From an uncultured Nocardioidaceae bacterium (lineage in GTDB: Bacteria > Actinomycetota > Actinomycetes > Propionibacteriales > Nocardioidaceae): a DNA stretch of 64,000 bases. The stretch lies in contig CADCUI010000002.1 of NCBI GenBank assembly GCA_902805845.1, positions 62,001-126,000 on the forward strand. Direction: 5' to 3'. The translations under genes were made by a program, and so were the position numbers. Every line of letters starts with the position of its first letter. The stretch's first letter is position 1. Positions 17,446 through 28,235 of the stretch are shown here, piece by piece. Below the pieces are notes generated by a model. The model searched no databases. It worked only from the letters and a program-made list of their open reading frames with translations, and was not told the DNA's origin.

Positions 17446-18846
17446 ATGCGAGCCCACGAGGCCGGCGCCCTGCACGCCGACATCAACACCCGCGGCCCTG
17501 CCTGGCTGCGGGAGCCGGTCGACCCCAACCTGCTGCACGAGCCGCTGTGGCCGGTCACGACCACCCGTGCCGAAGGCGGCGCCCTGGCCGTCGGCGGCGT
17601 GGACCTCCGAGAGCTCGCCGCCGAGCACGGCACCCCGGCGTACGTCCTGGACGAGGAGGACTTCCGTGGCCGTGCCGCAGCCTTCCGCCGCGCGTTCGAG
17701 GGGTACGACGTCTACTACGCCGGCAAGGCCTTCCTCTGCACGACCGTGGCCCGCTGGGTCGCGGAGGAGGGGCTGTCCCTCGACGTCTGCTCCGGAGGCG
17801 AGCTCACCGTGGCCTTGCGCGCCGGGACTGACCCGGGGCGCATCGGCTTCCACGGCAACAACAAGTCGGTGACCGAGCTCCGGCGGGCGCTCGAGGCGGG
17901 CGTGGGCCGGATCGTCGTGGACTCCTACGACGAGATCGACAGGCTGGCCACGCTGGCCGAGGAGACCGGCCGCGTCGCGCCGGTGATGATCCGGGTCACC
18001 GCCGGCGTCGAGGCCCACACCCACGAGTACATCGCCACCGCGCACGAGGACCAGAAGTTCGGGCTGTCCATCTCCGCCGGCCAGGCTTTCGAGGCGGTAC
18101 GCCGTACCAGCGACGACCCACGCTTCCGGCTGCTCGGGCTGCACAGCCACATCGGCTCGCAGATCTTCGACACCTCGGGGTTCGAGGTGGCTGCCCGCCG
18201 CGTCCTTGCCCTGCACGCGCAGGTGTCGGAGGAGCTGGGCGTCGAGCTGCCCGAGCTCGACCTGGGGGGTGGGTTCGGGATCGCCTACACCCGGCAGGAC
18301 GACCCGGCCGATCCCGCGCAGCTGGCGGTGGAGCTCACCAAGATCGTCGAGCGGGAGTGCCGCTCCCTCGGTGTCGCCGTGCCGCGGCTCTCCGTGGAGC
18401 CGGGGCGCGCCATCGTCGGGCCCGCGATGTGCACGCTCTACGAGGTGGGCACGGTCAAGGAGGTGGCCCTGGACGCCGGGGCGAGCCGACGCTACGTCTC
18501 GGTCGACGGAGGCATGAGCGACAACATCCGCACCGCGCTCTACGACGCCGACTACTCCGCCGCCCTCGCCTCGCGGCGCTCGGCCGCGCCAGCGGTGCTC
18601 AGCCGAGTGGTCGGCAAGCACTGCGAGGCCGGCGACATCCTCGTCAAGGACGAGTTCCTCCCCGGCGACGTGGCCCCCGGCGACCTGGTGGCCGTGCCGG
18701 GCACCGGCGCCTACTGCCGGTCGATGGGCAGCAACTACAACCACCTGCTGCGGCCCCCCGTGGTGGCCGTCCGCGACGGCGTCGCGACGGTCGTGCTCCG
18801 GAGAGAGACCGAGGACGACCTGCTCCGCACCGACGTGGGTGCCTGA
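17446..18846 (+). CDS. lysA: diaminopimelate decarboxylase
   Basis: A 466-residue fold-III PLP enzyme that makes lysine from meso-diaminopimelate. The PLP lysine lies in VYYAGKAFL, the Gly-rich phosphate loop in LDLGGGFGIAY, and late-fold motifs in SVEPGRAIVG and GAYCRSMGSNYN, whose Cys and Tyr come from the partner subunit. Length fits the actinobacterial form. It starts at ATG 17446, 66 bases after nrtL, and heads the lysA-hom-thrC-thrB aspartate-family group. Confidence 0.97.
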   Translation: MRAHEAGALHADINTRGPAWLREPVDPNLLHEPLWPVTTTRAEGGALAVGGVDLRELAAEHGTPAYVLDEEDFRGRAAAFRRAFEGYDVYYAGKAFLCTTVARWVAEEGLSLDVCSGGELTVALRAGTDPGRIGFHGNNKSVTELRRALEAGVGRIVVDSYDEIDRLATLAEETGRVAPVMIRVTAGVEAHTHEYIATAHEDQKFGLSISAGQAFEAVRRTSDDPRFRLLGLHSHIGSQIFDTSGFEVAARRVLALHAQVSEELGVELPELDLGGGFGIAYTRQDDPADPAQLAVELTKIVERECRSLGVAVPRLSVEPGRAIVGPAMCTLYEVGTVKEVALDAGASRRYVSVDGGMSDNIRTALYDADYSAALASRRSAAPAVLSRVVGKHCEAGDILVKDEFLPGDVAPGDLVAVPGTGAYCRSMGSNYNHLLRPPVVAVRDGVATVVLRRETEDDLLRTDVGA

Positions 18847-18922
18847 CCACGACGGGAAACCGCCCACGAGGAGAAACCGCGCGCCGGGGACAGCGCCGGA
18901 TGCGGCAGGATGGATCGTCGGC

Positions 18923-18975
18923 GCGTGCACAAGCGCCGACTCGAGCGGGTCTTGGCGTGCACAAGCGCCGACTCG
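18923..18975. repeat. 21-bp direct repeat pair before hom
   Basis: Two exact copies of GCGTGCACAAGCGCCGACTC(G) lie at 18923-18943 and 18955-18975, a period of 32 bp, in the lysA-hom gap. GTGCAC within each unit is palindromic. Possible regulatory sites for hom-thrCB; no matching factor is known to me. Confidence 0.8.
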
Positions 18976-19020
18976 GCACTGAGGGAGCAACAACACAGGA
19001 GTGAGGGGAGGACGGCGGCG

Positions 19021-20328
19021 GTGAGGTCATCCGGCGACGCGCTGCGGGTCGCCCTGCTCGGTTGCGGCTCGGTGGGCAGCCAGGTCGTCCGGCTCCTCCA
19101 CGAGCAGGCCGACGACCTCGCCGCGCGCATCGGGGCTCCCGTGGAGCTGGTGGGTGTCGCGGTCCGGCGTCCGGAGGCCCGCCGCGACGTCGAGGTCCCC
19201 GCGGGGCTGCTGACCACGGACGCGCACGGCCTCGTCAGCTCGGGCGTCGACGTGGTGGTGGAGGTGGTGGGCGGCATCGAGCCGGCTCGCGGCCTCATCC
19301 TGGCCGCGCTCGAGAACGGGGCCAGCGTGGTGACCGCCAACAAGGCGCTCCTCGCCGAGGACGGCGCGACGCTCTTCGAGGCCGCCGAGAAGGCGGGCCG
19401 CGACCTCTACTTCGAGGCGTCGGTCGCCGGTGCCATCCCGATCCTGCGTCCGCTGCGCGAGTCGCTCTCCGGTGACCGGGTACGCCGGGTCCTCGGCATC
19501 GTCAACGGCACCACCAACTACATCCTCGACAAGATGGACAGCTCGGGAGCCGGCTTCACCGAGGCGTTGGAGGAGGCGCAGGCACTCGGCTACGCGGAGG
19601 CGGACCCGACTGCGGACGTCGAGGGGTTCGACGCCGCCGCGAAGGCCGCGATCCTCGCCAGCCTGGCCTTCCACACCCGCGTGGTGGCTGCCGACGTGCA
19701 CCGCGAGGGCATCTCCGACGTCAGCCCGCGCGACGTGGCCTCGGCGCGGGACATGGGCTGCGTCGTCAAGCTGCTGGCGATCTGCGACGTGACCGAGGGG
19801 CCGGAGGGCCCGGCGGTCTCCGCGCGCGTGCACCCGGCCATGATCCCGCGGTCGCACCCGCTGGCGAGCGTCCGTGAGGCCTACAACGCGGTCTTCGTCG
19901 AGACCGAGGCCGCGGGCCAGCTGATGTTCTACGGGCCGGGTGCCGGCGGTTCTCCGACCGCCTCGGCCGTCCTCGGCGACCTGGTCACGGTGGCCCGCAA
20001 CCGGCTCAACGACGTGCGGGGAGCGGGGGAGTCGTCCTACGCGGAGCTCGCCGTGCAGCCGATCGGCCAGGTGCAGACCCGCTACCACGTGTCGCTCGAC
20101 GTCGACGACCGGGCCGGCGTGCTGGCGGCCGTGGCCCTGGCGTTCGCCGAGCACGGCGTGTCGATCCAGACCGTCCGCCAGGAGGGCCGCGGTGACGACG
20201 CCCAGCTGGTCGTGGTCTCCCACCGTGCGCCGGACGAGGCGCTGGCGGCGACGGTCGAGGCGCTGCGCACCATGCCGGAGGTCCGGGACGTCTCCTCGGT
20301 GATGCGCGTCGAGGGGGACGGGGAGTGA
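19021..20328 (+). CDS. hom: homoserine dehydrogenase
   Basis: A 435-residue NAD(P)-dependent enzyme that reduces aspartate semialdehyde to homoserine. The N-terminal Rossmann motif is [14 protein letters not shown]. The catalytic domain shows [40 protein letters not shown] and [17 protein letters not shown]-terminal ACT domain (about 355-430, starting [15 protein letters not shown]) implies feedback control, as by threonine in related bacteria. The GTG at 19021 follows GGGGAGG; upstream in-frame codons would translate the direct repeats. Its stop overlaps the thrC GTG. Confidence 0.97.
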   Translation: MRSSGDALRVALLGCGSVGSQVVRLLHEQADDLAARIGAPVELVGVAVRRPEARRDVEVPAGLLTTDAHGLVSSGVDVVVEVVGGIEPARGLILAALENGASVVTANKALLAEDGATLFEAAEKAGRDLYFEASVAGAIPILRPLRESLSGDRVRRVLGIVNGTTNYILDKMDSSGAGFTEALEEAQALGYAEADPTADVEGFDAAAKAAILASLAFHTRVVAADVHREGISDVSPRDVASARDMGCVVKLLAICDVTEGPEGPAVSARVHPAMIPRSHPLASVREAYNAVFVETEAAGQLMFYGPGAGGSPTASAVLGDLVTVARNRLNDVRGAGESSYAELAVQPIGQVQTRYHVSLDVDDRAGVLAAVALAFAEHGVSIQTVRQEGRGDDAQLVVVSHRAPDEALAATVEALRTMPEVRDVSSVMRVEGDGE

Positions 20329-21404
20329 CCGTCCGGGCCCCGGTGACCAACCAGTGGCACGGGGTGATCGAGGAGTACCGGCCGTGGCTGCCGCTCCCCG
20401 ACGGCACCCCCACGGTGACGTTGCGGGAGGGCGGCACCCCACTGGTCGACAGTGCCTGGCTCTCGGGGCTCACCGGTGCCGACGTGTGGCTCAAGGTCGA
20501 GGGCAGCAACCCCACCGGGTCGTTCAAGGACCGAGGCATGACCGTGGCCCTGTCGGTCGCGATCGGGCAGGGCGCGGAGGCGGTCGTCTGTGCCTCCACG
20601 GGCAACACCAGTGCCTCGATGGCCGCCTACGCCGCCCGGGCGAAGGTCAAGCCGCTCGTGCTCGTCCCGCAGGGAAAGATCGCGGCCGGCAAGCTCGCCC
20701 AGGCGATCGTCCACGGTGCGCAGGTCATCATGGTCCGCGGCAACTTCGACGACTGCCTGCGGATGTCACGCGAGCTCGCCGAGCACTATCCCGTCGCGCT
20801 CGTGAACTCGGTGAACCCGTTCCGCCTGGAGGGGCAGAAGACGGCCTCGTTCGAGATCGTCGACTTCCTCGGTGACGCCCCCGACGTGCACGTGCTGCCC
20901 GTGGGCAACGCCGGCAACATCTCGGCGTACTGGAAGGGCTACGTCGAGTACGCCGACGCCGGCGTCAGCACCCGGCTGCCACGGATGCTGGGCTGGCAGG
21001 CGGCCGGGGCCGCGCCGCTGGTGCTCGGTGAGCCCGTGCTCTCTCCCGAGACCGTGGCCTCCGCGATCCGGATCGGGAACCCGGCCTCGTGGCACCTCGC
21101 GACCGAGGCCGCCGCGCGCTCCGGCGGCCGGTTCGGGGCCGTCAGCGACGAGGAGATCCTCAGCGCCCAGCGGCTGCTCGCGGCCTCCGAGGGAATCTTC
21201 GTCGAGCCCGGGTCGGCCGCCGGTGTCGCCGGGCTTCTCAAGGACGCCGGCGGCGGCGACCTGCGGGGCCGGACGGTCGTGGTGACCGTCACCGGCCACG
21301 GGCTGAAGGACGTCGACACCGCGCTGTCCACCTTCTCCGGACTCGTCGACACGGTCGTGGAGGCCGACGCCTCCGCCGCGGCCCGCGCCGCGGGGCTGGC
21401 CTGA
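20325..21404 (+). CDS. thrC: threonine synthase
   Basis: A 359-residue PLP enzyme that converts O-phosphohomoserine to threonine. The PLP lysine is in [12 protein letters not shown], followed by the [15 protein letters not shown] phosphate loop and the [14 protein letters not shown] motif. It is the short bacterial form. Translation starts at GTG inside the hom stop (GTGA). thrB follows eight bases later, so hom, thrC and thrB form one operon. Confidence 0.97.
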   Translation: MTVRAPVTNQWHGVIEEYRPWLPLPDGTPTVTLREGGTPLVDSAWLSGLTGADVWLKVEGSNPTGSFKDRGMTVALSVAIGQGAEAVVCASTGNTSASMAAYAARAKVKPLVLVPQGKIAAGKLAQAIVHGAQVIMVRGNFDDCLRMSRELAEHYPVALVNSVNPFRLEGQKTASFEIVDFLGDAPDVHVLPVGNAGNISAYWKGYVEYADAGVSTRLPRMLGWQAAGAAPLVLGEPVLSPETVASAIRIGNPASWHLATEAAARSGGRFGAVSDEEILSAQRLLAASEGIFVEPGSAAGVAGLLKDAGGGDLRGRTVVVTVTGHGLKDVDTALSTFSGLVDTVVEADASAAARAAGLA

Positions 21405-21412
21405 GCGGCTCC

Positions 21413-22408
21413 GTGGCCGACCCGTCGTCCGGGGCTTCCCACGGGGCTCCCCCCGCCTTTGTGGCCGGCGAGGTCGCGGTGCAGGTGCCGGCCACCAGTG
21501 CCAACCTCGGGCCGGGCTTCGACTCCCTGGGGCTGGCGTTGACCCTGTACGACGTGGTGACCGCCGAGGTGGTCGCACCTGCCGCAGCCGATCCGCCCCT
21601 GATCACGGTCACCGGGGAGTGCGCCGACCAGGTGCCCCGTGATGCCTCACACCTGGTGCACCGGTCGATGATGCGCGGGTTCGACGCGATGGGCCTCCGT
21701 CCCGCAGGCGGGGAAGGGCCCGGTCGGGGCCTGGCCCCCCGGGTGCGGCTGCACTGCGAGAACGGCATCCCGCACGGCCGCGGGCTCGGGTCCTCGTCGG
21801 CGGCCATCGTCGCGGGCTTGTCGGTGGCTCGGGCGTTGGTCGAGGACGGGGAGTCGCGCCTCGACGACGACGCGCTGTTCGCCCTCGCGGCCGACCTCGA
21901 GGGGCACCCGGACAACGTCGCCCCTGCGGTGTATGGCGGATTCACGATCGCCTACGCGGACCACGGCGCCTTCCGGGCCGTGAAGCTGGAGGTCACTGCC
22001 GCGGTGTCCCTCCTGGCCTACGTGCCACCCGACCCGCTGGCCACCGCCGTCGCGCGCGGGCTGCTGCCCGCGGAGGTTCCGCACGCCCACGCCGCGCACA
22101 GCGCCGGCAGGGCGGCCCTCCTCGTCGCGGCCCTGACGTCGTCGCCGGCGGGGCGTCGCGACCTGCTGCTCGCCGCCACCGAGGACCGTCTGCACCAGGG
22201 CTACCGAGCCGGCGCGATGCCCGGGTCGGCCGCGCTCGTGACCTCGCTGCGGGACGCCGCCGTCCCGGCCGTGGTGTCGGGGGCCGGCCCCACGGTCCTG
22301 GCGCTGGTGGAGCCCGCGGCGGCGGAGGCCGCCGGTGCCAGGGTGCCGGAGGGTTGGAGGGTGCTCCGCCTGGACGTCGACCGCGCCGGAGTGCGCCGAC
22401 TGGGGTGA
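21413..22408 (+). CDS. thrB: homoserine kinase
   Basis: A 331-residue GHMP kinase that phosphorylates homoserine. The substrate motif is VPATSANLGPGFDSLGLAL, the ATP loop is HGRGLGSSSAAIVAGLSVA, and motif 3 is VVSGAGPTVLALV. A poorly conserved 15-20 residue N-terminal lead precedes the domain. The GTG at 21413 is the first start after the thrC stop. It completes the threonine operon before rho. Confidence 0.96.
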   Translation: MADPSSGASHGAPPAFVAGEVAVQVPATSANLGPGFDSLGLALTLYDVVTAEVVAPAAADPPLITVTGECADQVPRDASHLVHRSMMRGFDAMGLRPAGGEGPGRGLAPRVRLHCENGIPHGRGLGSSSAAIVAGLSVARALVEDGESRLDDDALFALAADLEGHPDNVAPAVYGGFTIAYADHGAFRAVKLEVTAAVSLLAYVPPDPLATAVARGLLPAEVPHAHAAHSAGRAALLVAALTSSPAGRRDLLLAATEDRLHQGYRAGAMPGSAALVTSLRDAAVPAVVSGAGPTVLALVEPAAAEAAGARVPEGWRVLRLDVDRAGVRRLG

Positions 22409-22422
22409 CGCTCGGAGACATC

Positions 22423-22452
22423 AGGACACTCGCCGGCCCGTGGTGCTATCCT
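22423..22452 (+). promoter_or_regulatory. candidate rho promoter and 5' leader
   Basis: TATCCT at 22447-22452 is a fair -10 element, with AGGACA at 22423-22428 as a weak -35 and an 18-base spacer. It would give a leader of about 190 bases before the rho GTG. The leader has no convincing reading frame of its own; rho autoregulates through its leader in other bacteria. This is inferred from motifs only. Confidence 0.35.
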
Positions 22453-22650
22453 CGAAAAGCGCCTGCAGACGCGACTGATGCAGTCCTCACCGACGTTGGC
22501 ACCCCAGTCGCTGCCAGGCACTCCTCTCCGCAAGCTCCTCCGCTGGGTCTGCTCGATGTCCTGCCGCCCACCGGTCCGAGCTTCGGAACCTCTGTGATCA
22601 AAGGCCCGTCGGCGAGCGCCGACCGTGCCTGGACGTGGGAAGGAACTCAC

Positions 22651-24696
22651 GTGTCGGAAACCACCACATCTCCCGCTGGGACGACGGACGCCCCCTCAGG
22701 GCAGTCCGCGCGCTCGGGAGGACTCAGCAGCAAGCTGCTCCCCGAGCTCAAGCAGATCGCGGGCGGGCTGGGCATCAAGGGCGTCAGCAGCATGAAGAAG
22801 GCCCAGCTCGTCGACGCGATCCGCGCGGCCCAGTCGGGCCAGGCGCGCCAGTCGGGCCAGACGGAGCAGGCCGGTCCGTCGGGTCAGACCGAGCAGGCGG
22901 GTCCGTCGGGCCGGACCGAGCAGGCCGGTCCGTCGGGCCGGGAGGGCCGGTCGGCGCCCGAGCGCAACGGCGTCGAGGAGCCACGCCGTGACTCCGCCGC
23001 GGGCGGACCGACGCCGGACGGCGGTCAACGGGCCGAGGCCGAGTCGGTCGACTCAGGCCGGCAGGGCACCGTGAACGGTCAGGGATCGACGGGTCAGCCG
23101 CTCGTGGACGATCGGGCCGTCGCCTCGTCGGAACGACGCGACGAGCAGCAGCGACGCGACGACAGCCAGTCCGGGCCGCGGAACGGGTCGACCAACGAGG
23201 GCGGCGAGCGCGGCCAGGGACACGGGCGGCAGCAGGAGCGTCAGGACCGTGACTCGGGGCGGAACCAGCGCAACCAGGACCGCCAGCAACAGGGCGCAGG
23301 TCAGGACCGCCAGGACCGGCAGGACCGCCAGGGTCGGCAGGACCGCCAGCAGGGCGGCAACCAGCAACGTCAGGACGGCCAGGACCGCCAGCCGCAGGGG
23401 CAGGCCGGCCAGAACCAGGACGACGACGACCTCGCCGGCGGCAACCGCCGCCGTCGTCGTCGAGGTCGCGAGCGCCAGAGCGGCGGCGGCCAGACCAACC
23501 AGGCATTCCGTGACCGGCGCCAGCCTCAGGACCCCGACGTCGAGGTGACCGAGGACGACGTCCTCGTGCCGGTCGCCGGCATCGTCGACATCCTCGACAA
23601 CTACGCGTTCGTGCGGACCAGCGGCTACCTGCCCGGACCCGACGACGTCTACGTGTCGCTCTCCATGGTGCGCAGGTACGGGCTGCGCAAGGGGGACGCG
23701 GTCACCGGAGCCGTGCGCCAGGCACGCGAAGGCGAGCGCAAGGAGAAGTTCAACCCGCTCGTGCGCCTCGAGACCGTCAACGGCGGTGACGTCGAGGCGG
23801 CCAAGGACCGGGTCGACTTCAACAAGCTCACGCCGCTGTACTCCTCCGAGAGGCTCCGCCTCGAGACCGACTCCGGCAACCTCATCGGTCGGGTGATCGA
23901 CATCGCCGCGCCGATCGGCAAGGGGCAGCGCGGCCTCATCGTGTCACCGCCGAAGGCGGGCAAGACGATGGTGCTGCAGTCGATCGCCAACTCGATCACG
24001 ACGAACAACCCCGAGTGTCACCTGATGATCGTCCTCGTGGACGAGCGTCCCGAGGAGGTCACCGACTTCCAGCGCACGGTGAAGGGCGAGGTCATCTCCT
24101 CGACGTTCGACCGGCCCGCGAGCGACCACACCACGGTCGCGGAGCTGGGGATCGAGCGGGCCAAGCGGCTCGTCGAGCTCGGGCACGACGTCGTGGTGCT
24201 GCTCGACGGCATCACCCGGCTCGGCCGCGCATACAACCTCGCCGCCCCGGCCAGTGGCCGGATCCTCTCCGGAGGTGTCGACTCCAGCGCCCTCTACCCG
24301 CCCAAGCGCTTCTTCGGCGCGGCGCGCAACATCGAGGACGGCGGCTCGCTCACGATCCTCGCCACGGCGCTGATCGAGACCGGCTCGAAGATGGACGAGG
24401 TGATCTTCGAGGAGTTCAAGGGCACCGGCAACATGGAGCTCCGGCTGCGGCGCGAGTTCGCCGACAAGCGGCTGTTCCCGGCCATCGACGCGGTGCAGTC
24501 GGGGACCCGGCGCGAGGAGCTCCTCATGAGCCGGGAGGAGCTGGCGATCGTGTGGAAGCTGCGTCGCGTGCTCTCCGGTCTCGACGGCCAGCAGGCGCTC
24601 GAGCTGTTGCTCGAGAGGCTCAGGAGGAGCCAGAGCAACATCGAGTTCCTGATGCAGGTGCAGAAGACAACTCCCGGTTCCAACGGCGACGACTGA
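22651..24696 (+). CDS. rho: transcription termination factor Rho with long low-complexity insert
   Basis: A 681-residue RNA-dependent helicase that ends transcription. The N-terminal helical Rho_N/SAP domain is at about 27-62 ([16 protein letters not shown]). Then come about 225 residues of Gln/Arg/Asp/Gly-rich sequence, including three GPSG(Q/R)TEQA repeats and many DRQ units. The cold-shock RNA-binding domain starts near 295 ([16 protein letters not shown]). The ATPase core has Walker A PPKAGKT, then [14 protein letters not shown] and [16 protein letters not shown]. The insert is typical of high-GC actinobacterial Rho. GTG 22651 is preceded by AAGGA and gives [10 protein letters not shown]; a longer frame has no support. 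Confidence 0.97.
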   Translation: MSETTTSPAGTTDAPSGQSARSGGLSSKLLPELKQIAGGLGIKGVSSMKKAQLVDAIRAAQSGQARQSGQTEQAGPSGQTEQAGPSGRTEQAGPSGREGRSAPERNGVEEPRRDSAAGGPTPDGGQRAEAESVDSGRQGTVNGQGSTGQPLVDDRAVASSERRDEQQRRDDSQSGPRNGSTNEGGERGQGHGRQQERQDRDSGRNQRNQDRQQQGAGQDRQDRQDRQGRQDRQQGGNQQRQDGQDRQPQGQAGQNQDDDDLAGGNRRRRRRGRERQSGGGQTNQAFRDRRQPQDPDVEVTEDDVLVPVAGIVDILDNYAFVRTSGYLPGPDDVYVSLSMVRRYGLRKGDAVTGAVRQAREGERKEKFNPLVRLETVNGGDVEAAKDRVDFNKLTPLYSSERLRLETDSGNLIGRVIDIAAPIGKGQRGLIVSPPKAGKTMVLQSIANSITTNNPECHLMIVLVDERPEEVTDFQRTVKGEVISSTFDRPASDHTTVAELGIERAKRLVELGHDVVVLLDGITRLGRAYNLAAPASGRILSGGVDSSALYPPKRFFGAARNIEDGGSLTILATALIETGSKMDEVIFEEFKGTGNMELRLRREFADKRLFPAIDAVQSGTRREELLMSREELAIVWKLRRVLSGLDGQQALELLLERLRRSQSNIEFLMQVQKTTPGSNGDD

Positions 24697-24769
24697 CCGA
24701 TCGCCGTATGCTCGCTCCGGCGGGCCCGCCCAGACGGCTCGTCGCTGGATGCGCACGGGGAGGCGGCCG

Positions 24770-25144
24770 ATGGCGAGGATCGTGGTCGCCGACGACGACG
24801 CCGACGTCCGCATGCTCGTCGCGCTGAAGCTCGAGAGCTCGGGGCACGACGTCGTGGCGGTCGAGAACGGTGCGGTGGCGGTCGAGCGCTGCCAGGCGGT
24901 CCGGCCCGACCTCGTCGTCCTCGACCTGATGATGCCCGGGATGAGTGGCATCGAGGCGTGTCGGGCGATCCGCTCCGACCCCTTGATCGCCTCGACACCG
25001 GTCATCCTGCTCACCGCCCGCGCGCAGACCGCGGACGTCGACGCCGGGCTCGCGGCGGGAGCGGACGACTACGTCACCAAGCCGTTCAGCCCCCGCGAGC
25101 TCGCGTTCCGGGTGGACTCGCTCCTGGGAAGTGAGCCGCGGTGA
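24770..25144 (+). CDS. single-domain response regulator
   Basis: A 124-residue CheY-like receiver with no output domain. The acidic pocket is [11 protein letters not shown], the phospho-acceptor Asp is in [12 protein letters not shown], and Thr/Lys switch residues are in LLTARAQ and DYVTKPFSP. It starts at ATG 24770 after a GGAGG. It is followed 19 bases later by a histidine kinase, which probably phosphorylates it. The pair sits between rho and rpmE, which are adjacent in mycobacteria. Confidence 0.9.
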   Translation: MARIVVADDDADVRMLVALKLESSGHDVVAVENGAVAVERCQAVRPDLVVLDLMMPGMSGIEACRAIRSDPLIASTPVILLTARAQTADVDAGLAAGADDYVTKPFSPRELAFRVDSLLGSEPR

Positions 25145-25163
25145 ACCCTGGGGGGTCCCGCGC

Positions 25164-26708
25164 ATGAGCACTCCCGGCCGGATGCAGCGGCTCGCGAACA
25201 GCTCGCTGCGGCGGCAGTACGTCGTGTCGCTGGTCGTCGTCGTGGTGGCCCTCGTGATGGCCACCGTGGTGAGCGCCGGTGCCGTCATCTGGGCCGCCGC
25301 GACGACCCGCGACCATGCGGACCGGATCGTGGAGCTGCAGAAGGTGAACCGCGACGTGCTGCAGGAGATGACCTATGCGGAGACCGGGCTGAGGGGTTAC
25401 GCGCTCACCCGGGACCGGACGGACCTGGTGCCGTACGAGACCGCCATCTCCCACCTGCCCGCGGACCAGCAGCTGCTCCGCAGCCTCACCGGTGACGACT
25501 CCGCCCTCAGCCGCGCGGTGAGGGCGCAGGAGCGGGCGATCACCGACTGGGACCGGAGCTACGCGCAGCCCCGTGTCGAGGACACAGGGAGCGAGGACGG
25601 CGCGCTCTTCCGGCGCGGCTCCGAGCTGTTCGGTGCCTTCCGTGACGCCAACACCACGGTGCAGACGAACATCGACGCAACGACCGCGGAGATCCGCGAC
25701 CGGATGCGCACCATCCTGGTCATCGCCCTGGGCGTGGTGGTCCTCGTCCCGCTGCTCGCGGTCACCGTGGTGTTCTGGGCGGCGCGGCAGCTGAGCCGCA
25801 CCGTCGTGGACCCGCTCACCGAGCTGTCGGCGGTGCTCGAACGGCTGCGCTCGGGGGACACCGAGGCCCGGGCCGTGGTCGGCGGTCCCGCCGAGGTACG
25901 CCGGATCGCCGCCGAGCTCAACATGCTCACGATGGAGAACCTCCGCGCCAGCGAGGTCGAGGCCGACGTGCTCACCCAGCTCGAGACCATCGACCGCGTC
26001 CGCACCGACCTGGTCTCGACGGTCTCCCACGAGCTCCGCACCCCGCTGACCAGCATCAAGGGCTACCTCGAGCTGCTTCAGGACGAGCTGGTTGACCAGC
26101 TCACCCCACAGCAGGCCACGATGCTCGGGGCGATCCGGCGCAACCTCGACCGGCTCAACGAGCTGATCGCCAACCTGCTCGCGCTGTCTCGGGCCGAGGA
26201 GACCCAGCTGGCCGTCGAGCAGATCGACCTGCGAGCGGTCGCCGCAGAGGTGGCCATGGACATCCGGCTGACCGCCCGGGGCCGCGACATCACCGTGCAC
26301 ACCGTGCAGTCCCCGGCGCCGGTGCTGATCTCCGGCGACCGGAGCCAGCTGATCCGAGCGGTGCAGAACCTGGCGACGAACGCGGTGAAGTTCAGCCGGC
26401 CCGGCGGAACGGTCGAGCTGCGGGTGACAGAGGACGGCGCCGAGGCCGCCCTCGAGGTGACCGACGAGGGCATCGGCATCCCGGTCGACGACCTCCCTGG
26501 CCTGGGGTCACGGTTCTACCGGGCCTCCAACGCGGTGAAGGCGGAGATCGCCGGCACCGGCCTGGGACTGCGCATCGTCCAGACGATCCTGTCCCGCCAC
26601 GAGGGGTCGCTGACGGTGGAGTCGGTGGAGGGGGAGGGCTCCACCTTCACGCTCCGGCTCCCGCTGGCCCGCGCGCTCGAGCCCGCGGTGGCGGGGCGAC
26701 GGGACTAA
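25164..26708 (+). CDS. membrane sensor histidine kinase with CHASE3-like sensor
   Basis: A 514-residue kinase. TM1 (about 20-45, [18 protein letters not shown]) and TM2 (about 183-207, [17 protein letters not shown]) flank a 135-residue helical extracellular region resembling CHASE3 ([17 protein letters not shown]). Then come HAMP (about 208-265), HisKA with [19 protein letters not shown], and HATPase with [17 protein letters not shown] and GTGLGLRIV. The signal is unknown. The ATG at 25164 follows a G-rich stretch. The preceding gene encodes a receiver-only partner, so the output must pass through another protein. Confidence 0.92.
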   Translation: MSTPGRMQRLANSSLRRQYVVSLVVVVVALVMATVVSAGAVIWAAATTRDHADRIVELQKVNRDVLQEMTYAETGLRGYALTRDRTDLVPYETAISHLPADQQLLRSLTGDDSALSRAVRAQERAITDWDRSYAQPRVEDTGSEDGALFRRGSELFGAFRDANTTVQTNIDATTAEIRDRMRTILVIALGVVVLVPLLAVTVVFWAARQLSRTVVDPLTELSAVLERLRSGDTEARAVVGGPAEVRRIAAELNMLTMENLRASEVEADVLTQLETIDRVRTDLVSTVSHELRTPLTSIKGYLELLQDELVDQLTPQQATMLGAIRRNLDRLNELIANLLALSRAEETQLAVEQIDLRAVAAEVAMDIRLTARGRDITVHTVQSPAPVLISGDRSQLIRAVQNLATNAVKFSRPGGTVELRVTEDGAEAALEVTDEGIGIPVDDLPGLGSRFYRASNAVKAEIAGTGLGLRIVQTILSRHEGSLTVESVEGEGSTFTLRLPLARALEPAVAGRRD

Positions 26709-26841
26709 TTCGCGTCGTCCTGGCGTTCTTTGGCAGACTGGTTCTCCGGCCGGTCGACCGTCAGGTCGTCCTGCTGGATCCCAGGCTCCGGTTCACGCCG
26801 ACATCCCGACGGCGACCCGGCGGCCGACACGAGAGGACACC

Positions 26842-27063
26842 ATGAAGAAGGACATCCACCCGACCTACGTCGACACCCAGGTGACCTGCACCTGCGGCAA
26901 CACGTTCACCACCCGGAGCACGGCGACGAGCGGCAGCATCCACGCCGACGTGTGCTCCGCCTGCCACCCGTTCTACACGGGCAAGCAGAAGATCCTCGAC
27001 ACCGGCGGCCGCGTCGCCCGCTTCGAGGCCCGCTACGCCAAGGCTCAGAAGAACAAGAAGTAG
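26842..27063 (+). CDS. rpmE: 50S ribosomal protein L31 (zinc-type)
   Basis: A 73-residue bL31 that bridges the subunits at the central protuberance. It is the zinc-binding form, with Cys pairs TCTCG near residue 16 and [13 protein letters not shown] near 37-40. Actinobacteria often also carry a zinc-free paralogue under Zur control. The ATG follows GAGAGGAC. Confidence 0.97.
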   Translation: MKKDIHPTYVDTQVTCTCGNTFTTRSTATSGSIHADVCSACHPFYTGKQKILDTGGRVARFEARYAKAQKNKK

Positions 27064-27074
27064 CCGCCCGCACG

Positions 27075-27111
27075 ACGCCGGTCCCGCCGCCTGAACGGCG
27101 GTGACCGGCGT
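27075..27111 (+). terminator. strong hairpin after rpmE
   Basis: ACGCCGGTC plus CCGCCG pairs with CGGCGG and GACCGGCGT, a 15-bp stem with a single bulged T and a CCTGAA loop. It begins 11 bases after the rpmE stop and lies before prfA. It is the best-formed hairpin in the window. No U-run follows. Confidence 0.65.
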
Positions 27112-27161
27112 CCTGCATGTGAGGGGCCAGTGCCAGCGCAGGTGGATCGCGAGGAGGAGCG

Positions 27162-28235
27162 GTGTTCGAGGCAGTGCAGACGCTGCTCGCCGAGCACGGG
27201 GCCATCGAGCGTCGGCTCTCGGACCCGACCATCCACGCCGACCCGGCGCTGGCCCGCCGCCTCAACCAGCGCTACGCCGAGCTCGGCGCGGTCGCGTCGG
27301 CGTACCGCCAGTGGGTGGACCTGACCGGCGACCTCGACGCGGCCCGCGAGCTCAGCGCCGAGGATCCCTCCTTCGGCGCCGAGGCCGAGGCGCTCGACCG
27401 GCGCCGCGGCGAGGTCGAGGACCGGCTGCAGCAGCTCCTCGTGCCGCGGGATCCCTCCGACAGCCGTGACGCGATCGTCGAGATCAAGTCCGGTGAGGGC
27501 GGCGAGGAGTCCGCGCTCTTCGCCGGTGACCTGCTGCGGATGTACTCCCGGTTCGCCGAGCGCCAGGGCTGGCGGGTGGAGATCCTCGACGACACGCCGT
27601 CGGACCTCGGCGGCCACAAGTCGGTCACGCTGGCGGTCAAGGCGCGGGGGACTCCCGAGGCGGGCCAGACCCCCTTCGCGCTGCTGAAGTTCGAGGGCGG
27701 CGTGCACCGGGTGCAGCGCGTGCCGGTCACCGAGTCGCAGGGCCGCATCCACACGTCCGCCGCCGGCGTGCTCGTGCTGCCGGAGGCCGATCCCGTCGAC
27801 GTGACCATCGACGAGAAGGACCTGCGCATCGACGTCTTCCGCTCGTCCGGCCCGGGGGGGCAGAGCGTCAACACCACCGACTCGGCGGTGCGGATCACCC
27901 ACCTGCCGACCGGTCTGGTCGTCAGCTGTCAGAACGAGAAGTCGCAGCTCCAGAACAAGGACCAGGCGCTCCGGATCCTCCGCGCGCGGCTGCTGCAGGC
28001 GGCCGCGGAGACCGCGGCGGCGGAGGCCTCGGACGCCCGTCGGTCACAGGTGCGCACCGTCGACCGCTCCGAGCGCATCCGGACCTACAACTATCCGGAG
28101 AGCCGGGTCTCCGACCACCGCACCGGCTACAAGGCGCACAACCTCGACCAGGTCCTCGACGGTGACCTCGGCCCGGTGCTTGCGTCCTGCGTCGCGGCGG
28201 ACCTGGCGGCACGCCTTGCCGCCCTCGAGCAGTGA
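27162..28235 (+). CDS. prfA: peptide chain release factor 1
   Basis: A 357-residue class I release factor reading UAA and UAG. The stop-recognition tripeptide is PVT ([12 protein letters not shown]), an accepted form of the RF1 P-x-T motif. The catalytic GGQ lies in [14 protein letters not shown]. Its Gln is the methylation target of PrmC, encoded by the next gene. It starts at GTG 27162. The stop overlaps the prmC GTG. Confidence 0.97.
   Translation: MFEAVQTLLAEHGAIERRLSDPTIHADPALARRLNQRYAELGAVASAYRQWVDLTGDLDAARELSAEDPSFGAEAEALDRRRGEVEDRLQQLLVPRDPSDSRDAIVEIKSGEGGEESALFAGDLLRMYSRFAERQGWRVEILDDTPSDLGGHKSVTLAVKARGTPEAGQTPFALLKFEGGVHRVQRVPVTESQGRIHTSAAGVLVLPEADPVDVTIDEKDLRIDVFRSSGPGGQSVNTTDSAVRITHLPTGLVVSCQNEKSQLQNKDQALRILRARLLQAAAETAAAEASDARRSQVRTVDRSERIRTYNYPESRVSDHRTGYKAHNLDQVLDGDLGPVLASCVAADLAARLAALEQ

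Noticed and set aside
16240-18996. Minus-strand open frame of about 918 codons opposite nrtL and lysA
   Set aside because: It spans two well-supported genes and an intergenic gap on the other strand, with no recognisable domain.
22354-22650. Upstream extension of rho
   Set aside because: It overlaps the end of thrB and a putative promoter, and the GTG at 22651 has a good ribosome-binding site.
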